Of a stretch of 26,953 bases of DNA, positions 19,301 to 26,953 are shown piece by piece. Origin of the DNA: Auxenochlorella pyrenoidosa (taxonomy: Eukaryota; Chlorophyta; Trebouxiophyceae; Chlorellales; Chlorellaceae); contig KQ482018.1 in NCBI GenBank assembly GCA_001430745.1, positions 1,386,259 to 1,413,211 on the forward strand. Reading direction: 5' to 3'. How positions within the stretch are numbered: position 1 is the stretch's first letter; each line of letters opens with the position of its first letter. The notes under the pieces are model-generated. The model saw only the letters and a program-made list of their open reading frames with translations, was not told the origin of the DNA and did not search any database. The position numbers and the translations under genes are program-made.

Positions 19301-22300
19301 GAGGCGGCATGAGGAGACAGGGCAGCCTTGCTTGGTTTGGCGGGGCACGGGCGCAGCCGACACCTGGCAGCGCACCCCACGCCAGCCACTCCCCGCTTGG
19401 CTGCGCCTCTTGCCACGACAGGCGATGCAGCCAGCACCACCCGGCGGCCCTCGACTGCCCGCAGCTGGTTGTCTGGGCGGCACCCGCCCACCGGAGGAGA
19501 TCTTGAGCTCGTCGCGCGAGATGGACGCGTAGATCCCCTCCAGCAGCTCGCGCGGCATCGGCTCGCCCTCGTTGGTGCTGCGATTGATGCGCGCAAAGTC
19601 CTCCAGGCTCATCTTCTTCTTGTTCTGCGGGACAGGGGGGAGGGGCGGCGGTGTGGAGAGCTCCGGCGACACTCGCTAAAACACGTGCTCGCTGGGCGTG
19701 CAAAAGTGTGCCCCTGCAGCGCTGCAGGATGGCCCTAGGGGGGTCCCTGCCCAACGGCTAGCGCCGCCAGCATGGACGCCTGCAGGGATGGGCCCTGCTG
19801 GGCATGCCTGGGCGCACGCAGGGCAGCAGCCCAAGCGAGGAGCGGGGCGGCAAGCGCCTCACCTGGTTGTTGTGCAGGTCTGTGTTGAGCATGATGACGG
19901 AGAAGGCGAGCACGTAGGCAGCGTCGGCCGACTTGAGCCCCATGGACGGCATCTGCTCGTAGTACCGCCGCCCAAACACCTGCAGGCGGGAGCGGACCCA
20001 CAGCAAGGGGGGCTTGAGTCGGAGAAAGCACTGCATGCAAAGACATTGGTCCTCTTGCACCCTGGCAAACCCCAAACCCAGTGCTGGGCGGCGGGGTCCC
20101 GACGCTGAGCAGCCACCTTTCTGTGCTTGCTGCCAAGCACATGCACGTGGCAGCAGAGCGCCCCCTCGCCTGCATGATGCGGTCGATTTTCTGCCCCTCG
20201 CCCGGCGGGCGGAAGGTGTCCATGAACATGCGCAGCGCGGCATCAAAGTCCATGCCTGCAGAGGGCGACCAACGCAAGCGGTACACGTAGGCGCAGGTTA
20301 GCGCGAGCCCTACGGGCACCCGCGCCAGCAGTGCAGCTGCAGCGCCCTTGCGGTCACGCAGCCCTGTGCCCTGCTGCGCTACGGTGTGCCGTGCGGGCCG
20401 TCTGCCGGCGCGCGCGGCCCTGCCCTCGCCCACCTGTGAAGTCAAACGTCTCCATGAAGGCCCAGCGCACGCGCTCGTAGAACTCGTCGCGCTCGCCCAG
20501 GATCTCGCCGATGGACCCCTTGGCCAGCCCAGGGCAGCAGCGCAGGAAGCGCGCCACCACGGAGGGCTCCAGCGAGGAGGGCAGCAGCTTGAGTGACTGC
20601 GAGAGGGTGGGCCAGGAGCCGTATGAGCCTATGGCAAGGCCGGGACGGTCGAGCCGGGCAGACACAGAGGAGGCAGCAAACAGCGTGGGCTGCCCAGGCA
20701 GCGACATCCGGAGCCGCGCGGCATGCCCACCGAATGCACCCCTGCCCCGGTGCCTCTCCCGTCTCTGCGGCCGCAGCTTTCTTCTTGCCTGCAGGTACTG
20801 GAAGCCCTTCTTCTGGTCGCGGTTGAAGTGCTCCGCCGCGGCCGCCAGCTTGCCCTTGAGGAACTTCTCGGCGCGCGCCAGCTCAGCGGGCGCCCGCTCG
20901 CCGCCGGCAGGCTGGCCCAGCATCTGGGGCACGGCAGCATGGGGCAGGCAAGGGCAAACAGGTTGGGTGCTTCTGCTTGCGCGGGAGTTCAGAACCTTCG
21001 GCATGTCGGCATGATATGCAATTCGCTTGATGAAGCCTGAATGTGTCTTGCGTCCCCCACCCCACCCCCCTCATGCACCTGCTGCAAGCTGCCCTGCCAC
21101 CCGCCCACCCACCTGGCTCAGGGGCGGGTGCAAGCCTGTGCTGAGCGCCGACCAGATGTCCACGAATTCAGCAGGGTCCGCCAGCGGCGACAGGCTGCCG
21201 GAGTCTGCAGCAGGGAGGCGGAAGGGCACGAGGGCAGGCCAGAGCAGGCGGTTGAGGACCCGGGCTGGCCAGTGGGGGTGCAGTGCAGAAGCGCAGGGAG
21301 TGCAGGGTGCCGGCGAACCAGGCAGCCTTGAAGGCAGCTTGCAGCGGAGGCACACGCCATCGTGCAGTCCAGGCAGCCGGGGCCGCCCCGCACGCACCCA
21401 GGTCGGCCACGCCGTGGCAGCCGCCCGCCAGCGCCGTCAGGATGGCCAGTATGCCGTCCACGCTCTGCAGGTGCACTGCCGCCACGGGGCCGCTGACGGG
21501 GAAGGCCGTCTTGGACAGCAGCGCGCACAGCTGCTCAAACAGGTTGCTGCGCTCGATGCTGCGGGCGGGGCGGAGGGGGGTGCGCGCATGCAAATACATG
21601 TCAGTGTGTGTGTTCAGGAATGTCAAGTACCAACTAGAAATGCTGGAACGGGACGAGTGGGCAGCAGCGGGCCGCCCCACAGAAACCCCCTGCAGCCTGC
21701 ATCTGCTGCTTCAATACAGCCCCACCGCCGTGTCACTGGCAGCCTTGAGGCATCCCCCCAGGCGGCCTCCGCCTGCCGCTGCCACGCCGGCAACCGCCGC
21801 GCCCGCCGCCTGCCTCGCCCCCCGCCCCACACCCACCGGCAGTCCAGGTTGAGGTACACGTCCCGCGCAAAGCCCGGCTGGGTGCAGAAGTCCAGCACCC
21901 CCTCCAGCGCCACCTGCTGCAGCTCGAGCGAGGTTGCGCTGTGCGCGCCGCCCGGCCCCGCCGCCCGCCCCTCCGCCATGGGCAGCAGCAGCAGCGACAG
22001 CAGCGCCTCGACTTGCAGCAGCATGTGGGAGCCCAGGTTGACGTACAGCGCCAGGGCCACCTGCAGGGGGGGGGGGTTGCGGGTGTACGGGTTTGCCTGG
22101 GTGGAAAAGAGGGCAGGCCACCGACAAGGGGGCGCAGCGCTACGCACCCGCACTGGTGCTGCTGCCGCACTGCCGGGCCCCACTGCCGAATTGCAGGCAT
22201 GGCCGGGCAATCCTGCGACCCCTGCCTGAATGGCCCTACGCCCACCTGGCAGATGCCCGCCAGGCACGCCAGGCTGGGCTGCCGCGCCGCCGCAAACATG

Positions 22301-24753
22301 GCCCGCAGCAGGTCCTGCTGCAGCAGCAGCATGAGGCTCTCGTGCTGCTCCAGCGCGGGCCCTGCTGCCTGCAGTGGAGTGCACGCAACCAATGGACATG
22401 GGATACAACACACGCTATACGGCCTGGCTAGATGCAGGGGTGCGATTGTGAAGTGTGGGCAATACGCTGAGAGCGCAGCCTGCGTACCTGCACAGCCGTG
22501 TTCATCAGGTCCAGACCATGCGCCGGCAGGTCCTGGTGCGCTCCCACTGGGGCTGCAGGGGGGCAACAAGAGCCCCCGGGCAGGTGTCAGGCGAAGCAGG
22601 CAACAAGCCCTGCATTCCTCTGCACGCCGCCCCCATTTTGATGACTCGCTGTGACGGGTCGGTGGGAGGAACATTAGCCGTGAACAGCTTCGCAAGCCGA
22701 CGCTGAAGCTGTCCCGCTCCGACAGCGAAGTGCCACAAAGCTGGGATGCCCCCCGAACCCCCACCCCCACCCAGCATGCTGCCTTTCCCTGCCCTGTCCC
22801 CCCCTTTTTGCCCACCCGAGCCGATGAGGGAGATGATGAACAAGAGGACCTCACGCACCGCCTCAACACCATACCCCTCCTGCTCCGTGGGGTTGGCCTG
22901 GACGGCTGGCAGCAGCGACAGCACGGTGGTGGGCGACTGCAGCGGCGGCAGCTCGTCTGCGGCAGCCGCTGCGGCGACAGCCTCAGCGTCTGCAACCAAC
23001 GTGCCTTCTGCTGCCACGGCGCCATCACTGGTGGCCGCGGCCCCTCCTGCAGCTTCTGGTGCCGCTGCTGCATCCGACTGGCCTTCCGCCATGCCCAAAG
23101 AGGCCTCCCGTGCTGCTGCTTGCTGCTGGCCAGCTTCCTGCACAGCCTCCGGAGCCGCCTGCTCTGCTGCGCTGACAGCTGGGCTGCTCTCTGCCTCGCC
23201 TGCCTCGGCTGCTGCCACTCCTTCAGCATCCATGCTGGCGCCGCCTGCCCGCGAGGGCACGGGCGACACCTGGAGCCGCGGCACTGCAGAGGCGGCCTGC
23301 GCAAACGGGCTGGCTGGCGGCTCTGGGATCACGTCCAGGCGAGAGAAGATCTCGTGCACCATTTCCGCCATTGCCTGCCGCGAGGCCTGCATCAACAGCT
23401 CTGCGCGCAGCAGAGGGCGGGCGCAGCGCCAGTTGTCAGGCAGGGCGGACCAGCCAGAGTGCGGTGGAGACACCGCAAGTGCCACAGATTACACCACAAT
23501 TGCGACCCAGAACTGTGCACACCACTGCCGACTGACGGCACCTGATGTGTCGCGCCCCTTCTCTGTCTGAAAGTGCCCAATCCGGTAGCAGGCCTGCGAA
23601 CCAGGAATGATTGCAGCACGCTGGGGGCAAGCTGCACCGTGCACAGGCCCCAGTCGCTGCAGGCCGTGCATCATGCATGCCGGCTCGCGCCTAACCCCAG
23701 GCACGTCCCTCGGCTGGCAACGCAACTCAGGTGCCTGCAAGCACCTGGAAGATGTTGATGAGGTTGTCGTTGGTGAGGAGGCCCCCCGTGGGGCAGGAGA
23801 CGGCTGCCACCAGCACATCCAGGATCTTGTTCAGCACGCACTCGTCGCTGGCCGGGTAGGTCGCCTCAAACTTGCACTGCGTCACGCCGTCGGCCACGGC
23901 CTGGATGGCCTCGGCAGCGTGCACGGCGCTGGCGGCGCCTGCGGCATGAGGGTGTCCGGTGGGGGACGCAACATGGGTGCTGCGCCCAAGGTGTGCTCTG
24001 GCTGCACGCAGACGTCTGCGCCAGGGTGCCTTGGGGTGGGTGCTCCACACGGACACAGAAGCGCAGCTGGCCAGTCCGGGGCAACGCCTTGTTGCCCGGG
24101 GGCAGCAGCAGCGACGCACCGAGGATGCCTCGGCTGATGATCTTGTGCAGCGAGGAGAGTGCAACCAGCGTGATTGGTCCGCTGGTCTCTGGGCTCTTGA
24201 CAGTCTCCAGGAAAGGAGACAGGTACTCCAGAGGGTGCACATCCTCCCAGTCTGCGGCAGGGGGAGCGTCGAGCCGGGCAGCAGGCACAGCTCGGGGTCG
24301 GCAGCAGCAGCAGGATGGCAGTCGGAACACTGGCAGAGAAACGTTGTCTGGCGATCTTCCTTGTGGTCGTTCCGTGAGCTGCACAACTATCCTCCTTCAT
24401 TGCAAAGGCACACAGTTCATTGCTGCACTGGACAGACTGCTCAAGGCTGCAGCACCGCCGCCGCCAGTGGCTGGCGGCGGCGCTCACTCTGCCAGGAAAA
24501 GAGCTTGCGCCTCAGCGCCTTGAACTCTTCGAGAAGCGCATCCTCTAGCTCATCATCCTGCAGGCCGAGGACCGCCTGGGGGCTTGGCAGGACGCCCGCA
24601 AAGTGGTTGCGCCAATGCCCCCGATCAGAGGGGGATCACCCGGGCAGTGCCCCCTCTCACCGCATATCGATTGAACTTGACGTTGCTGCGAAGCGCGGCG
24701 ATCACCGCCGAAGCCTCGCCGGCCAGGAACAGCGAGGGGGAGCGGCGCTCCAT
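13372..24753 (-). CDS. GNOM: Large ARF guanine-nucleotide exchange factor, GNOM/GBF1 class
   Basis: Activates ARF GTPases by GDP/GTP exchange on Golgi or endosomal membranes to start vesicle coat assembly. Exons: 24753-24661, 24557-24488, 24251-24120, 23938-23745, 23593-23542, 23400-22816, 22552-22488, 22368-22246, 22060-21837, 21558-21398, 21204-21113, 20923-20789, 20596-20434, 20255-20170, 19979-19863, 19624-19492, 19258-19166, 19001-18847, 18614-18475, 18279-18185, 18026-17878, 17619-17527, 17268-17061, 16828-16723, 16562-16496, 16326-16239, 16010-15880, 15678-15558, 15357-15252, 15052-14964, 14811-14714, 14474-14406, 14240-14133 and 13959-13372. Every phase joins, giving 1642 aa. Order: DCB (1-195; AVIAALRSNVKFNRYA, ITLVALSSLHKI), an Ala/Glu-rich linker (205-345), HUS (HUS box NLDCR, 509-513), Sec7 (about 605-805), then HDS repeats (WGPTLAAVSVV, ICQRLLPYKED, WDLTFSKAHNISS) and an Ala-rich tail. 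The domain order matches land-plant GNOM and animal GBF1. The start is supported by an in-frame TAA seven codons upstream (24774-24772). Confidence 0.93.
14485..14498. repeat. Homopolymer of 14 G (C on the transcribed sense)
   Basis: A run of 14 G lies in an ARF-GEF intron, 11 bases upstream of the acceptor of the exon beginning at 14474. In the sense of the gene it is a pure C tract and serves as the polypyrimidine tract. Confidence 0.8.
15691..15730 (+). repeat. GGT/GGGGT-rich low-complexity tract in an intron
   Basis: GGTGGT and GGGGTGG units run almost unbroken in the ARF-GEF intron 15679-15879. The G-rich strand is the template strand of the gene. At least four G-runs make it a potential quadruplex former. 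Confidence 0.75.
16434..16470 (+). repeat. GGCA tetranucleotide repeat in an intron
   Basis: GGCA/GGCAG units repeat about eight times, interrupted by CATGC and GACA, inside the ARF-GEF intron 16327-16495. It is a simple microsatellite with no coding role. Confidence 0.75.
17291..17361 (+). repeat. GT dinucleotide repeat followed by a G-run tract
   Basis: About nine GT units (17291-17308) pass through GGT triplets into G-runs separated by single T bases (17326-17361). The latter part matches the form of a very stable G-quadruplex. It lies in the ARF-GEF intron 17269-17526, with the G-rich strand as template strand. Confidence 0.85.
19492..20596 (-). other. Sec7 catalytic core of the ARF-GEF (four exons)
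   Basis: The exons at 20596-20434, 20255-20170, 19979-19863 and 19624-19492 encode the core of the nucleotide-exchange domain. The motif IGEILGERDEF carries the catalytic glutamate finger (E677), which displaces nucleotide phosphate and magnesium from ARF. VIMLNTDLHN forms the ARF-binding groove motif 2. The conserved FRLPGE reads FRPPGE here (P713). The core appears intact, so exchange activity is expected. Confidence 0.9.
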
Positions 24754-25701
24754 TTGAGCCGGCTTCAACAGTTACAGGGCCAGCATGGTGTGATGCTGAA
24801 GCGATCGCAGCGCCGGCCGGCCTTTGTGATGACCGCAACAGTGGCGCCGCCACGCGGGCGGGCAAGGCTGGCGGCCGGCGTGAGGGCTCCAAGTACCATG
24901 CCTCGTGCCTAATGCCTGCCCTTCATTTGAGCCTACCACTTTCTCTTTACCGAAATGTGGGGTGGCACTCCCAAGACTGACCGTGATGTTGCTTGTGATG
25001 CATGCGATGAGGGCGGAGGAGTCTTTGTCGAACACAGCCAGCCATCCCAAGAATGCCACCATCACACTGCAGTCCGTCCCTTGGAGCCCTCTAGCTTGAT
25101 GCCACTAGTTCTGGGCACATTCCAGATCTGTCATTCACCACCATCCACCCTGGACACCGTACCATCGCATGGGGGCATTGCTGGGTGTGACATGTGTCAT
25201 CGCTGAGCTGCACACAGATGCATGTGTTGTAGAGTGAGGGAGGATCGCATGTCCAGGTGAGGAATGAGAAAGGGGCCTGGGGCACCGCCAAGTGGCGGAG
25301 AAGAGTTGGTTGGTTCGTATCGGAGAGTGAATGCGTCAGAGGCAAAGGGATCTTCATGTGAGGCAGTGCAAAGCTGCAGTGGCAGCGTGAGCCTGAAGGA
25401 CAGATACGATGAAGGGGGGCGCAGCCGCTGGGCCGCCAGAAAATCAAGGTGCGAAGGAGCAGGAATGAAAGTTGGGACAAGGTATGGGTGAGGGAGTTCT
25501 GCTGCCTAGGTTGTGTACAAAGGGCCCACAGAAGCGCTGCAGGCCGCAGGCAGGGCTAGTCTACAGATGGGTTGACGGCGGTGTCGGCACCGCGCACACT
25601 CTTCCTACACTCTCGGGATGTCCGATGCTATGCTGTCCTAGAGCTAGCAAAGCACGCTCGTCTGGCAAGATTTGTGCAGGGCCGCGATGTGCATGCTGCG
25701 C
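24754..25701. other. Intergenic region between the aminotransferase and the ARF-GEF
   Basis: These 948 bases separate the aminotransferase stop from the ARF-GEF start; both genes read on the minus strand. They must hold the aminotransferase 3' UTR and the ARF-GEF promoter and 5' UTR. The middle part (about 24900-25480) is the least GC-rich sequence in the window. Minus-strand TGTAA occurs once, at 24776-24772, but only about 20 bases before the ARF-GEF ATG, so it is an unlikely aminotransferase poly(A) signal. Open frames here have no recognisable family and no splice-linked partners. I see no RNA gene. Confidence 0.65.
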
Positions 25702-26953
25702 TCACCAGCTCTCCATGGAGCTCAGCGCACTTGCCATGCTCAGTGCCCTGCTGCTCGCTCGCGCAGCGGGCGAGCCGCCGGCGCCGCTTCCTGGGCTTCC
25801 GCTGGCTGGAGTGCTGCTGCTGCCTCGGCTGCCCTCGCCCAGTGCTGCTGCATGCTGCCTCAGCACTGCCCCCAGTCGGCGCATGCCCTCCTCCAGGTCT
25901 TCGAGCGATGCATTGCTGAAGGACACACGCAGGTATGGGCTGTGGAACGAGGGGTCGGCAGACCTGCGGAGCAAGGGACGCAGGGCGGGGGGGTCTCAAG
26001 ACAGGCACAACAGAGGGGCCAAGAGTGCACGAAGGTCCTGCTCCAGCGCCCAGCGCAGCCCCAGGACACAAGCAATCCAGCAGCTGGAGCAGGGCCAACC
26101 GACAAGCTGTGGGAGCCGCACCTGCAGTGCATCGCGCGGCCAGGCAGCAGCACCACCTTGGCTGCCCTGAGCTGCTCCCAAATGTCGGTGGCATCTGCAT
26201 GCAGGTACAAGGTACAGGTAGTAACAGGTTAGGCCCGGGCGGTGACCAATCGCAGCAGGAACTGGCAAATCCCTGCAGGGCACTGCGGGGTGGTGTGCGG
26301 CCCTGGCAGAGCATCAGGAGCATGTCTACCAGTCCAGAAAGCCCCCCCAGCCCTACCTTGCACATGTAGCAGGCGCAGCCAGAGGAACATGCCCGCGGTT
26401 GGTACAGACCACTCCACGAGCCCGGTCAAGTGCTGCAGGGTTGAGAGCAGCAGAGCAGGGTGCTGTGACACGGATTTGTGGCCGTTGCACTGGGAACCAG
26501 CCACGTGCATACCTGCCGAAGGCCTCTCTGAGCACTCCTTGAAATGGCCTGTGCAGCTTCATTGCAGCAATGCCTCCTCCCCTGTTCTGGCCGCCCAGGC
26601 GCCCACCTGGTGGCACGCCGCCAGGATGACAGCGGCGCGGCGAGCATACTCGGCTTGCACCCGTCGCAGGTGAGCATCCAGCCCCTCCTCCCCCCAGGCC
26701 TCCAGCGTGGCCGCCGTGACAACCTGGCTCAGCGAGCAGGGCCCCACGGTGTGCGACTGCAGGCGGGCAAGAAGTCGGAGGAGCGTGGGTGCCACGAGGG
26801 CAGCAGGCCAGCCAGCCCGTGCATGGCACTGAACTGCATTGCAGGAGCAGTGGCCGCGACCAGGAGCGGTGGCCAGCGCAGCCAACATCCCGCCCTCGCT
26901 GCCGGCCCATGCACGTTCAGCAGCCTCTCTGCAGCGCCCCAGGGGGCGCGCCG
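25702..26953 (-). CDS. PLP-dependent kynurenine/2-aminoadipate aminotransferase (AADAT-like), 5' partial
   Basis: Fold-type I PLP aminotransferase of the AADAT/KAT II group, which transfers the amino group of 2-aminoadipate, kynurenine or aromatic amino acids to a 2-oxo acid. Visible exons: 26953-26915 (tentative, incomplete), 26756-26607, 26432-26357, 26194-26122 and 25963-25702, giving 199 codons plus stop. Family segments in order are SLSQVVTAATLEAWGEEGL, HLTGLVEWSVPTAGMFLWL, KVVLLPGRAM and SPYLRVSFSNASLEDLEEGM. The Arg in YLRVSFSNA corresponds to the arginine that binds the substrate alpha-carboxylate. The PLP lysine and N-terminal two thirds lie right of the window. The 40 or so last residues are a Ser/Gly/Ala-rich extension not typical of AADAT. 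The segments closely follow human AADAT as I recall it. Substrate preference cannot be read from this part, and the compartment is unknown without the N-terminus. Confidence 0.85.

Noticed and set aside
18471..19754. Open frame of 427 codons on the minus strand
   Set aside because: It reads through several ARF-GEF introns. Only its last part (the exon 18614-18475) is in the true frame.
21027..22229. Open frame of 400 codons on the plus strand
   Set aside because: It is antisense to well-supported ARF-GEF exons and its composition mirrors the opposite strand. No domain was recognised.
21733..23304. Open frame of 523 codons on the minus strand
   Set aside because: It overlaps the ARF-GEF exons in another frame, is Arg/Cys-rich in the manner of GC-rich shadow frames, crosses predicted introns and has no family motif.
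24905..25206. Short plus-strand open frames in the ARF-GEF/aminotransferase gap
   Set aside because: They have no recognisable family, no splice partners, and a composition like non-coding sequence.

Overview
This is a nuclear segment of an intron-dense, GC-rich eukaryote, most likely a green alga (Chlorophyta). A Chlorella-like trebouxiophyte would fit, but that rank is inference. Nothing bacterial, organellar or viral was seen. The main clues are a GNOM/GBF1-type ARF-GEF collinear with land-plant GNOM, a homologue of the flagellar protein MBO2/CCDC146, a plant-like three-EF-hand MICU, short introns of about 100-300 bases with GTGAGY/GTGGGY donors and C-rich acceptor tracts, and Ala-rich low-complexity linkers.

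Five protein genes account for almost the whole window. Exons were joined by hand from splice signals, reading phase and family alignment. (1) 312-2701 (+): 3' part of a tyrosine-kinase-like protein kinase, 8 visible exons, N-lobe start outside the window. (2) 9127-3341 (-): MBO2/CCDC146-type axonemal coiled-coil protein, 13 exons, 1027 aa. (3) 9373-13013 (+): MICU-type regulator of the mitochondrial calcium uniporter, 12 exons, 459 aa. (4) 24753-13372 (-): large ARF-GEF of the GNOM/GBF1 class, 34 exons, 1642 aa, with DCB, HUS, Sec7 and downstream HDS regions. (5) 26953-25702 (-): C-terminal 199 aa of a kynurenine/2-aminoadipate (AADAT-like) aminotransferase, 5' end outside the window.

Arrangement: kinase and MBO2 converge (639-base gap). 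MBO2 and MICU diverge from a 245-base shared 5' region. MICU and the ARF-GEF converge (358-base gap). The aminotransferase lies upstream of the ARF-GEF on the same strand, 948 bases away. The genes serve unrelated processes (signalling, flagellar motility, mitochondrial calcium, vesicle traffic, amino-acid metabolism), so I see no operon-like or dedicated multi-gene system.

The most unusual feature is the splicing. At least 8, and perhaps 10, of the 67 reconstructed introns appear to use GC instead of GT at the donor, which is far above the roughly 1 percent usual in eukaryotes. Other points of interest are a 9-base micro-exon in the kinase, about 38 copies of the palindrome GCATGC in the first 15.8 kb together with local tandem duplications that carry it, a degenerate C-terminal EF-hand in MICU, a modified HUS box and Sec7 motif in the ARF-GEF, and no TGTAA polyadenylation signal in the 3' flanks. 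All exon borders are hand predictions without transcript support.
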